Below are positions 41,361-49,431 of a stretch of DNA of 64,000 nucleotides, piece after piece. The DNA comes from Natronomonas gomsonensis (GTDB taxonomy: Archaea > Halobacteriota > Halobacteria > Halobacteriales > Haloarculaceae). The notes under the pieces were generated by a model. That model did not search any database. It worked only from the letters and a program-made list of their open reading frames with translations, and was not told the DNA's origin. Each line of letters opens with the position of its first letter. The first letter of the stretch is position 1. Location of the stretch: the NCBI RefSeq assembly GCF_024300825.1, contig NZ_CP101323.1, positions 558,001-622,000 on the forward strand, read 5' to 3'. The position numbers and the translations under genes are program-made.

Positions 41361-42821
41361 ATGAGCAGCGCCATCTCGATGGCTTCGATGTCGACGTATG
41401 CGATTCTCGGCTGCGGAAGCGTCGGCCACGCCGTCGCGGAGGAACTCGTCGCGGAGGGAAAGGACGTACTGATTCTCGACCGCGACGAGGGGCGCGTGGA
41501 GGCGCTCAGAGACCAAGACCTCGACGCCCGCACCGCCGACATCGCCGAGGAGGCGGCGGCTCAAGCCGTCTCCGACCGCGACGTCATCCTCATTCTCTCG
41601 CCCGACGTCGAGGCCAACAAGGTGGCAGTCGAAACCATCCGCGAGCGCGCCGAGGACAAGTTCATCATCGTCCGCGCCTCCGACCCCGTCACCGCCGACG
41701 AACTCACCGAGGCCGGCGCAGACGTGGTCATCAACCCCTCGGCGGTCATCGCGGATTCGGCGCTTCGCGCACTCGAACAGGGCGAGTTGGAGTTCAAGGC
41801 CACGCAACTGGCCGATGTCATCGACTCCGGTGAGTCGCTGGCCATCCTCGCCCACCGCTCGCCCGGTCCGGACTCCATCGCCTCGGCCGTCGCGCTGCAG
41901 GCTATCGCGAACGCCCGCGACGTATCCGCCGACATCCTCTATGAGGGCGAAATCGGCCACCAGGAGAACCGCGCGTTCGTCAACCTCCTGGGTATCGAGT
42001 TGACGCCGCTGTCGGACGCCGACCTCGACAGTTACGACAACCTCGCGCTCGTCGACTGTGCGAAGGCCGCCGACCCCGTCGTCGACGGCACCGTCGACAT
42101 CTTCATCGACCACTTCGAACCCGAAGTCGAATACGACGCGGAGTTCACCGACATCCGGCCGAACGTCTCCTCGACATCGACGATTCTGACGAAGTACATC
42201 CAGGAGTTCGACATCACGCCGCCGGAGGAGGTGGCCACCGCACTGCTGTACGGTATTCGGGCAGAGACCCTCGATTTCAAACGGGATACGACGCCGGCGG
42301 ACCTCACCGCGGCGGCGTACCTCTATCCGTTCGCCAACCACGACACCCTCGAACAGGTCGAGTCACCGTCGATGAGTCCGGAGACGTTGGACGTACTCGC
42401 CGAGGCGATTCGGAACCGCGAGGTCAAGGGGAGTCATCTCGTCTCCAACGCCGGATTCATCCGGGACCGCGATGCGCTGTCCCAAGCCGCCCAACACCTG
42501 CTCAACCTTGAGGGTATCACGACTTCGGCGGTGTTCGCCATCGCCGACGACACGATTTACCTCGCCGCTCGGTCGAAGGACATCCGGATGAACATCGGCA
42601 ACGTGTTGCAGGACGCCTTCGGGGAAATCGGCGAGGTGGTCGGCCACTCGACGGACGCCTCCGCGGAAATCCCGCTCGGTATCTTCACCGGACTGGAGAT
42701 AACCGGCGACAACCGCGAGACACTGCTGTCGCTCACCGAGGAAGCGGTTCGGACGAAACTGTTCGAAGCGATGGGCGTCGAAGGCGGAAGTAGCGGGGGA
42801 GAAGGGGCGAACGGGAGTTAA
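41361..42821 (+). CDS. RCK-N/DHH-family protein with altered DHH motif
   Basis: A 486-residue protein starting at MSSAISMASMSTYAILGCG. Residues 12-125: a Rossmann RCK-N domain (ILGCGSVGHAVAEEL) as in K+ channel regulators, likely binding NAD or a nucleotide. The rest is a DHH/DHHA1 phosphoesterase: AHRSPGPDSIASAVALQ, LVDCAK, and FIDHFEPE, where the signature third residue is Phe instead of His. The RCK-DHH combination is typical of archaeal proteins thought to cleave small phosphodiesters such as cyclic dinucleotides or nanoRNA. The DHF change may lower or alter metal binding. Confidence 0.82.
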   Translation: MSSAISMASMSTYAILGCGSVGHAVAEELVAEGKDVLILDRDEGRVEALRDQDLDARTADIAEEAAAQAVSDRDVILILSPDVEANKVAVETIRERAEDKFIIVRASDPVTADELTEAGADVVINPSAVIADSALRALEQGELEFKATQLADVIDSGESLAILAHRSPGPDSIASAVALQAIANARDVSADILYEGEIGHQENRAFVNLLGIELTPLSDADLDSYDNLALVDCAKAADPVVDGTVDIFIDHFEPEVEYDAEFTDIRPNVSSTSTILTKYIQEFDITPPEEVATALLYGIRAETLDFKRDTTPADLTAAAYLYPFANHDTLEQVESPSMSPETLDVLAEAIRNREVKGSHLVSNAGFIRDRDALSQAAQHLLNLEGITTSAVFAIADDTIYLAARSKDIRMNIGNVLQDAFGEIGEVVGHSTDASAEIPLGIFTGLEITGDNRETLLSLTEEAVRTKLFEAMGVEGGSSGGEGANGS

Positions 42822-43111
42822 GCCGGCGCCTCTTCCTCTTCGGGTTCTCGGAGCCGTTCGACGACATCGTTGACGAGTACGATATCACCGACCGCTCGGA
42901 CCCACCGATACGGGATGATGACCCCCTTCGAGCCACTGACACGCGTATCGAAGAGGTCGCGGTTGACCTCACCGAGGGCCAGTCCGGTGACGACTTCGCT
43001 GTCGAGGTCGAGGCGGATGTCCTCGACCTCGCCGACGAAGACGCCCTTGTTCGAGTAGACTTCTCGGCCGACGAGCGACGTGATTTCTTGGGGGACGGAC
43101 TCCATCTCCAT
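42818..43111 (-). CDS. PRC-barrel domain protein
   Basis: A 97-residue protein starting at MEMESVPQEITSLVGREVY. A PRC-barrel (VYSNKGVFVGEVEDIRLDLDSEVVTGLALG, VIIPYRWVRAVGDIVLV) fills residues 12-85; the tail is acidic. In archaea, stand-alone PRC-barrel proteins include the CdpB cell-division factors that link SepF and other division proteins. This protein could be one of them, but the RNA-processing members of the fold are not excluded. It converges with the DHH gene with a 4-base overlap. Confidence 0.82.
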   Translation of the reverse strand: MEMESVPQEITSLVGREVYSNKGVFVGEVEDIRLDLDSEVVTGLALGEVNRDLFDTRVSGSKGVIIPYRWVRAVGDIVLVNDVVERLREPEEEEAPA

Positions 43112-43160
43112 AGCGGCCGGTCGTGACGACACCTATTAACTGCTTTGCAGACGACCACCA

Positions 43161-43853
43161 TCGTGTTTAGTTAAGTGAATTCCACCAGACGGCGAAGGCT
43201 TGCAGCCATGTTTCTGCCGTCGTCGGCTGCACGTGGCTAAAGCTATTACTAAACGAAGAAGTTCGTCGTTTTATCTCTCTAAAGATACGTTCGACAGCAT
43301 TCCGATTTCCATGCCGGATCGTCTGAAATCGGAGCCCTGCTCGGCGGAGTGCTGCCGCTAAATGTTTGGCGTAATCGACGAGAAACACGGCGTCAGAGAC
43401 GTCGTGTTTCTCACGAAGTTCCTGCAGAAATCGCTGTGTCAATGCAGTTGTAGTGGTCGTAAACAGCCGTACGTGCAGGAATTTGTTTGTCTCTGGATCG
43501 ACAGCGGCGTACAGCCAAAACTGCTGACCGTTGATTTGGATCACCGTTTCGTCAAGCGCAACGTGATCCGGACTGGTATCGTCGGCTGGCTGTAGATCGG
43601 CTTTCTGCACCCAATCGTGAACGGCTTTTCGTGACCGTTCGACACCGAACTTCTCAAGTTCTCGAATGGTATTCGAAAGTGATAGACCAGCCAGATGGAG
43701 TCGAATACCGAGCTTCATCAGCTCGCTCGGTGTCCGCTCTCGCTCCACAAAATCTAACTCGATCCAGTCGCTACAACCGCTGAGGCGTGTGATTTCTGCC
43801 ATAGACACTCAGAAAATCACCACGCCTCACTCTTCATCCTTAACTAAACACGA
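43161..43853 (-). mobile_element. IS6-family insertion sequence
   Basis: A compact 693-base element bounded by perfect 14-base inverted repeats TCGTGTTTAGTTAA (43161-43174) and TTAACTAAACACGA (43840-43853), with one transposase gene filling it. The flanks carry a shared ACGACCACC, 1 base outside the left end and 2 bases outside the right end, but no exact 8-bp target duplication. It lies between the PRC-barrel and thioredoxin genes and breaks neither. Confidence 0.88.
43167..43802 (-). CDS. IS6-family DDE transposase
   Basis: A 211-residue transposase starting at MAEITRLSGCSDWIEL. The N-terminal helix-turn-helix (GLSLSNTIRELEKFGVERSRKAVHDW) precedes the DDE core: D in VALDETVI, D in FLVDYAKHL and E in NAVERIFREIKRR. 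The length and motifs are complete for the haloarchaeal IS6 group, so the element may still be active. It differs from neighbours in being less GC-rich and less acidic, as expected for a mobile gene. Confidence 0.92.
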   Translation of the reverse strand: MAEITRLSGCSDWIELDFVERERTPSELMKLGIRLHLAGLSLSNTIRELEKFGVERSRKAVHDWVQKADLQPADDTSPDHVALDETVIQINGQQFWLYAAVDPETNKFLHVRLFTTTTTALTQRFLQELREKHDVSDAVFLVDYAKHLAAALRRAGLRFQTIRHGNRNAVERIFREIKRRTSSFSNSFSHVQPTTAETWLQAFAVWWNSLN

Positions 43854-43854
43854 C

Positions 43855-43871
43855 CACGACCACCGGTCGTG
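43855..43871. promoter_or_regulatory. Palindrome next to the IS, upstream of thioredoxin
   Basis: CACGACC-ACC-GGTCGTG (7-bp perfect arms) lies 1 base outside the right inverted repeat of the insertion sequence and 53 bases before the thioredoxin ATG. It may be an operator, or an insertion target. Confidence 0.4.
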
Positions 43872-43924
43872 TGCATCGGACACACCCCCGAAGAGGTTAA
43901 AACCACGATTCCACTACTACGCCT

Positions 43925-44314
43925 ATGAGCGATTCCGAAGACATCGAAGACATTCGAGCGAAGAAACGCGAGGAACTGACGGCCAAAGCCGGCTCGCCCA
44001 GCGAACCGGTCCACGTAAACGGCGCCGGCCACCTCGAGGAACTCCTCGAAGAGAACCACGTCGCGTTGGTCGATTTCTACGCCGATTGGTGTGGTCCCTG
44101 CAAGATGCTCGAACCGACCGTCGAGGAACTCGCCGCCGAGACGAACGCGGCTGTCCTGAAAGTCGACGTCGACGCCCACCAGAACATCGCCCAGCAGTAT
44201 CAGGTCCAGGGCGTTCCCACGCTGTATCTGTTCGTCGACGGCGAACCCGCAGACCGAATGGTCGGCGTCCAAGAGAAGGCATCGCTGGCGAACAAAATCG
44301 AACAGCACGCCTGA
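43925..44314 (+). CDS. Thioredoxin
   Basis: A 129-residue protein starting at MSDSEDIEDIRAKKREEL. The thioredoxin fold has active site WCGPCK at ALVDFYADWCGPCKML and cis-Pro at GVPTLYLFVDG. A charged N-terminal extension of about 25 residues is unlike bacterial thioredoxins but common in haloarchaea. It reduces disulfides and could supply electrons to the single-Cys peroxiredoxin at 5.6 kb. Promoter-like GGTTAAAACC lies about 30 nt upstream. Confidence 0.92.
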   Translation: MSDSEDIEDIRAKKREELTAKAGSPSEPVHVNGAGHLEELLEENHVALVDFYADWCGPCKMLEPTVEELAAETNAAVLKVDVDAHQNIAQQYQVQGVPTLYLFVDGEPADRMVGVQEKASLANKIEQHA

Positions 44315-44455
44315 ACGGACGCGACGCGTTCCACGATCACCTCGTCAACACTGTTACTTCGATAGGTTTACGAAACACCCCTCCGTGGTGCGTTCACACG
44401 CCGACCGCGCTTCTCGCCCAGCGGCTGCTCTCGAAAACTTACAACACCCAGTAGA

Positions 44456-44464
44456 TTTATTATA
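44456..44464 (+). promoter_or_regulatory. TATA-like box of the biotin operon
   Basis: TTTATTATA, centred about 26 nt upstream of the bioB GTG at 44486, as expected for a leaderless archaeal transcript. No clear operator repeat was recognised beside it. Confidence 0.55.
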
Positions 44465-44485
44465 CTGTCAACCGCTGTCGCTAGC

Positions 44486-45598
44486 GTGGTTTACGAAACA
44501 GGTAACCAAACGGTCGACGACGCGGTCCGGCGAGTTCTCGATGGTGAGACCTTAGACCGGACCGACGGGCTGGCGCTTATCGCCCAACCGGCCGAGGCGT
44601 TGGCCGCCGGCGCCGACCTCGTCCGTCGGGAGTTCTCCGATGGGACGGTCGACGCCTGCAGCATCGTCAACGCGAAGGCGGGCGACTGCGCCGAAGACTG
44701 CGGCTTCTGTGCCCAATCAGCCCACTTCGACACCGGCATCGACACCTACGGCTTTCTCGGGCCGGAGAAGGTGCTCGAAGCCGCGAAACGCGCCGAGGCC
44801 GACGGTGCCCAGCGCTTCGGCATCGTCGTCGCCGAGAAGGGCGTCTCGAAGGAACACCGCCCGGATGAGTGGAACGAAATCATCGAAGCGATTCGGTTGG
44901 TTCGCGACGAAACCGACGTGGAGGTCGACGCCTCACTCGGATTACTCACCGAAGATGAAGCCGAAATCCTCTCCGAGGAAGGCCTCAATCACTACAATCA
45001 CAACATCGAGACCTCTCGACGGTACTTCCCGGAGGTCGTCGGTACCCACGACTTCGAGGACCGACTGAAGACGCTCCGGCGGGCGAAAGCCGCCGGGATG
45101 GAATTGTGTGCCGGTGTCATCCTCGGGATGGGCGAATCCCCCACGGACCGCGTGGACGCCGCCATCGAACTGCAGGATATCGGCGTCTCCTCGCTGCCAG
45201 TGAACATCCTCAACCCCGTCGCCGGCACGCCAATGGGCGATGCCGACCACGCCGCCATCTCGAAGTCGGAGGTCATCAAGACCATCGCGGTGTACCGACT
45301 GCTCCATCCCCACTCCCGGGTCCGACTGACGGGTGGTCGTGAAGTCAACCTCGCACCCGACGAACAGCACTTGCCATTCGAGGCCGGCGCCGACGGAATG
45401 CTGACCGGCGATTACCTCACGACCGAGGGACAGGACCCCGGCGACGACATCGAAATCGTCGAGCGGGCAGGTCTGGAGCCGAATCGCGCGGTCAACGACT
45501 TCGACCCCGAGGAAGTGAAAGCCAAGCACCGAGACCCCGCCACCGACACGGCCGTCGGGACGGCGACGAGCAACGCAACGAGCGAACTGGACGACTAA
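44486..45598 (+). CDS. bioB: Biotin synthase
   Basis: A 370-residue radical-SAM enzyme from a GTG start, inserting sulfur into dethiobiotin. The CxxxCxxC cluster motif is in GDCAEDCGFCAQSAHF; further conserved parts are YNHNIETSRRYFPEVV, CAGVILGMGE, and LTGGREVN (the Arg ligand region of the second Fe-S cluster). The C-terminal 30 residues are an acidic extension. First gene of the operon bioB-bioU-bioF-bioD, with 15 bases to the next gene. Confidence 0.95.
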   Translation: MVYETGNQTVDDAVRRVLDGETLDRTDGLALIAQPAEALAAGADLVRREFSDGTVDACSIVNAKAGDCAEDCGFCAQSAHFDTGIDTYGFLGPEKVLEAAKRAEADGAQRFGIVVAEKGVSKEHRPDEWNEIIEAIRLVRDETDVEVDASLGLLTEDEAEILSEEGLNHYNHNIETSRRYFPEVVGTHDFEDRLKTLRRAKAAGMELCAGVILGMGESPTDRVDAAIELQDIGVSSLPVNILNPVAGTPMGDADHAAISKSEVIKTIAVYRLLHPHSRVRLTGGREVNLAPDEQHLPFEAGADGMLTGDYLTTEGQDPGDDIEIVERAGLEPNRAVNDFDPEEVKAKHRDPATDTAVGTATSNATSELDD

Positions 45599-45613
45599 TA
45601 CGACACTACGACA

Positions 45614-46693
45614 ATGGAAGATATCAACTTCGCAGTACTGGGAACCGGTGGCATCGGCCGACGAGCACTCGAATACTCGACGCGGAAAGACGGACTCACG
45701 CCCGTCGCGGCGTGTGACCGCCACGGCGTCGCCGTCGACCACGACGGCCTCGACGTGGAGGAACTGCTGGCGGCGACGGAGGGGAATATTGCGAGCGAGG
45801 CGCGACGCGCCTCGACCGAGAGCGGTGAGCAAGGCGAACCGCGAACTGACGGCGGAGCGGTTGCAGTCAAACAGTCCGGCGAACGGAAAGGCGTCGCCGC
45901 CTCCGTGCAGGCTGACTCCACGGAAACGCCAATCGACGACATCATTGCCGAGTCGGAGGCCATCGATGCGGTTCTCATCGCGCTGCCGAACCTCGAACAC
46001 GATTTCATCCCCCGCGTCGCCGACCGTTTCGCCGAGGCCGACTACGAGGGCGTCCTCGTCGACGTGCTGAAACGCTCCCGCGTCATCGACATGCTCGACG
46101 AACGAACCGAGGCCTTCGAAGAATCCGGCATCACCTTCGTCTGCGGTGCGGGTGCGACGCCCGGATTCCTCACGGGCGCTGCGGCCCTCGCCGCCCAGTC
46201 GTTCGTCGAAGTCGAGGACGTCGAAATCTGGTGGGGCGTCGGTCTCAAATCGGGCTACGAGGACAACCGCGGCACCGTTCGCGAAGACATCGCCCACCTC
46301 GATGGCTACGACATCGAGACCGCACGCGACCTCTCCGACGCGGAAATCGAGGCCATCATCGAGGACCACGACGGCCGAATCGAGTTCGAGGACATGGAAC
46401 ACGCCGACGACGTGCTGCTCGAACGGGCCGGCATCTGTGACGCCGAAGACGTGACCGTCGGCGGCATCCTGGACGTCCGCTCCGACGAGAAGCCGACGAC
46501 GACAACCGTCAGCGTCACCGGCAGGACCTTCGACGGCGAGGTCGGCACCAACACCTTCCAACTCGACGACGCCACGAGCATGGAGGCCAACGTCAACGGC
46601 CCGGCGCTCGGCTACCTGAAGGCGGGCGTCCGACGGAACCGCGCCGGCGAGTACGGCGTCTTCGGTCCCGCCGACCTGATGCCGGGCTTTTGA
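45614..46693 (+). CDS. bioU: BioU-type oxidoreductase (saccharopine-dehydrogenase-like), in biotin operon
   Basis: A 359-residue protein. N-terminal Rossmann motif VLGTGGIGRRALEY; the central LIALPNLEHDFIP and DVLKRSRVIDML, and CGAGATPGFLTGAAALAAQSF, match the saccharopine-dehydrogenase-like family to which BioU belongs. BioU, known from cyanobacteria, makes DAPA from KAPA in place of the aminotransferase BioA. The position between bioB and bioF and the lack of bioA here fit that role. Residues about 56-105 are a low-complexity insert containing a DNA palindrome. The cyanobacterial enzyme donates nitrogen from its own Lys; K153 in VLKRSR is a candidate, not proven. Confidence 0.68.
   Translation: MEDINFAVLGTGGIGRRALEYSTRKDGLTPVAACDRHGVAVDHDGLDVEELLAATEGNIASEARRASTESGEQGEPRTDGGAVAVKQSGERKGVAASVQADSTETPIDDIIAESEAIDAVLIALPNLEHDFIPRVADRFAEADYEGVLVDVLKRSRVIDMLDERTEAFEESGITFVCGAGATPGFLTGAAALAAQSFVEVEDVEIWWGVGLKSGYEDNRGTVREDIAHLDGYDIETARDLSDAEIEAIIEDHDGRIEFEDMEHADDVLLERAGICDAEDVTVGGILDVRSDEKPTTTTVSVTGRTFDGEVGTNTFQLDDATSMEANVNGPALGYLKAGVRRNRAGEYGVFGPADLMPGF
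45796..45814. repeat. Perfect palindrome inside bioU
   Basis: CGAGGCGCG-A-CGCGCCTCG, 9-bp arms around one base. It lies in the stretch encoding the low-complexity residues ASEARRASTESGEQGE, an in-frame insert between conserved parts of bioU. It suggests a short palindromic element taken into the gene. Confidence 0.6.
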
Positions 46694-46703
46694 ATCGAAT
46701 CGC

Positions 46704-47900
46704 ATGAGTCTCCAGCACTCCCACGGCTTCGACCTCCAAGCGCGACTCCGGGACCGTGAGCAGTCGGGCCTCCGGCGTGACCTCACGCCCGTCGAGTCGG
46801 TCGCCGCCCGAACCCCCGTCGCCGAAGACCCCGGTGGCGACCCGCCGGTCTTCGGCGAACAGCGACTCGTCTTCGCCGCCAACAACTACCTCGGACTCGC
46901 GGGCGACGAACGGGTCGCTGCGGCCGCCGCCGAGGCGGCCCGCGAAGTCGGCACCGGCGCCGGGGCCTCCCGACTCGTCGTCGGTGACACCCCGACCCAC
47001 CGCTCGCTGGAGCGCCGACTCGCAGACGAGAAGGGAACCGAGCGGGCGCTGGCGTTCTCCTCGGGGTACGCCGCCAACGTCGGGACGCTCACCGCCTTAG
47101 ACCCCGACGTCATTTTCTCGGACGAACTCAACCACGCCAGCATCGTCGACGGCGCACGCCTCTCGAAGGCCGACGTGGTGGTGTACGACCACTGCGACGC
47201 CGAGGCGCTGGCCGAGGCCATGGACGCCCGAGCGGAGGCCGGGCCAACGGAGTCGTGGCTCGTCGTCACCGACTCGGTGTTTTCGATGGACGGCGACGTG
47301 GCACCGTTGGAAGCGATCTGTGACGCCGCCGACGCCTACGGCGCGTGGGTGATGGTCGACGAGGCCCACGCCACGGGCGTCTACGACGGTGGCATCGTCG
47401 GCGAGGGAGGCCTCGGAGACCGCATCGACGTGCAGTTGGGGACGCTCTCGAAGGCGCTGGGCGCACAGGGTGGGTTCGTCGCCGGCGACGAACCGCTCGT
47501 CGAACACCTCCTCAACGCCGCACGGTCCTTTGTATTCTCGACGGGGCTGGCCCCGCCCGCGGCGGCGGCCGCCGAACGGGCGCTGGAACTCGCCCCCAAG
47601 CGTCGCAACGCACTGTGGGAGAACGTCGAACGGCTCCGTTCGGGATTGGTGGAACTCGGCTACGACGTGTGGGGCGACACCCACGTCCTGCCGGTGGTCG
47701 TCGGCGACCGTGACACCGCCGTCGCGCTCGATGAACGTCTGCAGGAAGCGGGCATCGTCGCGCCGGCGATTCGCCCCCCGACGGTTCCTGCCGGAGAGAG
47801 TCGGATTCGACTCGCACCGCAGTCGACCCACACGGACGCCGATATCGACCGCTGTCTCGCTGCCTTCGAGGCTGCAGGTGAGGAGGTCGGTTTCCTGTGA
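46704..47900 (+). CDS. bioF: 8-amino-7-oxononanoate synthase
   Basis: A 398-residue PLP enzyme of the alpha-oxoamine synthase family starting at MSLQHSHGFDLQARL. Key parts: NNYLGLAGDERV, GAGASRLVVGDTPTHRSLE, the DEAHATG motif, the PLP lysine in TLSKALGAQGGF, and the C-terminal IRLAPQSTHT. It condenses a pimeloyl thioester with alanine. It starts 10 bases after bioU and its stop overlaps the bioD start by 4 bases (GTGA). Confidence 0.92.
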   Translation: MSLQHSHGFDLQARLRDREQSGLRRDLTPVESVAARTPVAEDPGGDPPVFGEQRLVFAANNYLGLAGDERVAAAAAEAAREVGTGAGASRLVVGDTPTHRSLERRLADEKGTERALAFSSGYAANVGTLTALDPDVIFSDELNHASIVDGARLSKADVVVYDHCDAEALAEAMDARAEAGPTESWLVVTDSVFSMDGDVAPLEAICDAADAYGAWVMVDEAHATGVYDGGIVGEGGLGDRIDVQLGTLSKALGAQGGFVAGDEPLVEHLLNAARSFVFSTGLAPPAAAAAERALELAPKRRNALWENVERLRSGLVELGYDVWGDTHVLPVVVGDRDTAVALDERLQEAGIVAPAIRPPTVPAGESRIRLAPQSTHTDADIDRCLAAFEAAGEEVGFL

Positions 47901-48562
47901 GCCTCGCCGTCGTCGGGACGGACACGGGCGTCGGCAAGACGGTGGTGACCGCAACACTCGTCGCGGCGCTTCGGAACGCCGACACTGACGCCCGTGCTAT
48001 CAAACCCGCCCAGACCGGATTTCCCGAGGACGACGACGCCGCGTTCGTCCAGCACGTCTGTGGGACTGACGACGCCGCGGTGCGACTCCGAACCTACGGT
48101 GAACCGCTGGCACCTGCCGTCGCCGCACGCCGGGCGGACGACCCCATCGCCTACGATGCCCTCGTGGCCGATACCCGCGAGGCGCTCGCCGACAGCAACG
48201 CGGCCGTCGTCGAGGGGGCGGGCGGACTCCGGGTGCCGCTGTCGAACGACCCACCGCGAGAGATTCTCGACCTCGTCGCCGACCTCGACGTGCCGGCGTT
48301 GGTCGTCGCTCGCTCGGTCCTTGGGACGCTCAACCACACGGCGCTGACCGTCGAGGCGCTTCGACGCCGGGACGTGTCCGTCGCCGGCATCGCACTCAAC
48401 CGATACGAGGGTGCCACCGTCGCAGAACGGACGAACCCGACGGAACTCGAACGGATGTGTGACTGTCCGGTCTGGACGCTCCCGGAACTGGAGGACACGA
48501 CACCGAAGCAAATCAGCGGCCTCACGGACCACCTGCCCGCACACAGACTGATGGGGGAGTGA
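47897..48562 (+). CDS. bioD: Dethiobiotin synthase
   Basis: A 221-residue P-loop enzyme from a GTG overlapping bioF. Walker A GTDTGVGKTVV, K in AIKPAQTG, and EGAGGLRVPL as in other BioD proteins. It closes the ureido ring of DAPA with CO2 and ATP. It is the last gene of the biotin operon; a hairpin follows 12 bases later. Confidence 0.93.
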   Translation: MSLAVVGTDTGVGKTVVTATLVAALRNADTDARAIKPAQTGFPEDDDAAFVQHVCGTDDAAVRLRTYGEPLAPAVAARRADDPIAYDALVADTREALADSNAAVVEGAGGLRVPLSNDPPREILDLVADLDVPALVVARSVLGTLNHTALTVEALRRRDVSVAGIALNRYEGATVAERTNPTELERMCDCPVWTLPELEDTTPKQISGLTDHLPAHRLMGE

Positions 48563-48573
48563 CCCCCCGTGTG

Positions 48574-48601
48574 ACACTACGGAGCCGTTCGGCTCCAGTG
48601 T
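48574..48601 (+). terminator. Hairpin between convergent bioD and methyltransferase genes
   Basis: ACACT-AC-GGAGCC-GTTC-GGCTCC-AGTGT can fold into an 11-bp stem with a small interruption. Its position between convergent genes fits a bidirectional terminator. Confidence 0.5.
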
Positions 48602-48652
48602 GCCATACCGTAGCAACCGGCTTAACTCTGTGGTCGGCCGTCGTGTGCGCCC

Positions 48653-49369
48653 TCAGCGGTCACAGACGACGAAGTATCGTGCGCCGTCGCCTTCGATGAT
48701 GTCGGTGACCGACCACGCCGTCACATCGATAGCATCTCCGGCGGCCGCGGGCGTGAGACAGAGCAAATCCAGCCACGGCCCCACGAGGTCGCGGTACTCG
48801 GTTCGCATCCGTCGGCGCGCGACGCCGGCTTCGCGGTCGAAGTCGAGCAGTTCCTCCCGTCCGGCGACGTGGTCGTCGGCGACAGCGAAGGGGTCTTTGA
48901 AATCACCGACGACGCGACCACCTTCGGTTGTGGCGTCTTCGAGCGCCGAAAGCGTCTCCTGTAACGCCGTGACGGTTCCGCCGACGCCGAACTGCGTCCC
49001 GGCGAGAAAGACGCAGTCGGCGACGACCGGCAGCGACCGGAGGTCAGCGCGGGCGACTCGTTCGACGCCCCGGTCACGGGCAACCCGGAGTGCGCCCCCA
49101 CTCACGTCCGTTGCCACCACGTTGGTCCCCTTCCGCTGGAGGGCAAGCGCGTGTGAACCGGCGCCACAGCCGGCGTCGACGACGGTACCGCCGGTCTCGC
49201 GAACTCGCTTTAGAGCCGCTTCGCTTTCCGGCGGAAAGGAGTCGCCAAAGTACCACTCGGGATGGCCCTCGCGGGTCGCGCCGGTGTGGCTCCGGTAGCG
49301 GCCGCTGCCGTCGTAGTCGTCGCGGTGGAAGTCAAGAACCATCCGACCGAAGGCATCCGTCTCGTCCAT
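48653..49369 (-). CDS. Class I SAM-dependent methyltransferase
   Basis: A 238-residue protein starting at MDETDAFGRMVLDFHR. Motif I is VVDAGCGAGSHALAL, motif II VATDVSGGALRVAR, and the region EGGRVVGDFKDPFAV is the post-motif strand. The insert GHPEWYFGDSFPPESEAAL before motif I is a conserved haloarchaeal variant. The substrate is unknown. Convergent with the biotin operon; a BioC-like role (methylation of malonyl thioester) cannot be judged from sequence and is considered unlikely. Confidence 0.85.
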   Translation of the reverse strand: MDETDAFGRMVLDFHRDDYDGSGRYRSHTGATREGHPEWYFGDSFPPESEAALKRVRETGGTVVDAGCGAGSHALALQRKGTNVVATDVSGGALRVARDRGVERVARADLRSLPVVADCVFLAGTQFGVGGTVTALQETLSALEDATTEGGRVVGDFKDPFAVADDHVAGREELLDFDREAGVARRRMRTEYRDLVGPWLDLLCLTPAAAGDAIDVTAWSVTDIIEGDGARYFVVCDR

Positions 49370-49431
49370 ACGGTGATGCACCGACTCGGGCGTATTGTGC
49401 GTTATTGTGACATGGTGACGGGCGACACGTC

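Noticed and set aside
48653-49369. Methyltransferase next to the biotin operon as BioC
   Set aside because: Convergent orientation, no BioC-specific motif that can be seen, and a haloarchaeal insert unlike BioC.
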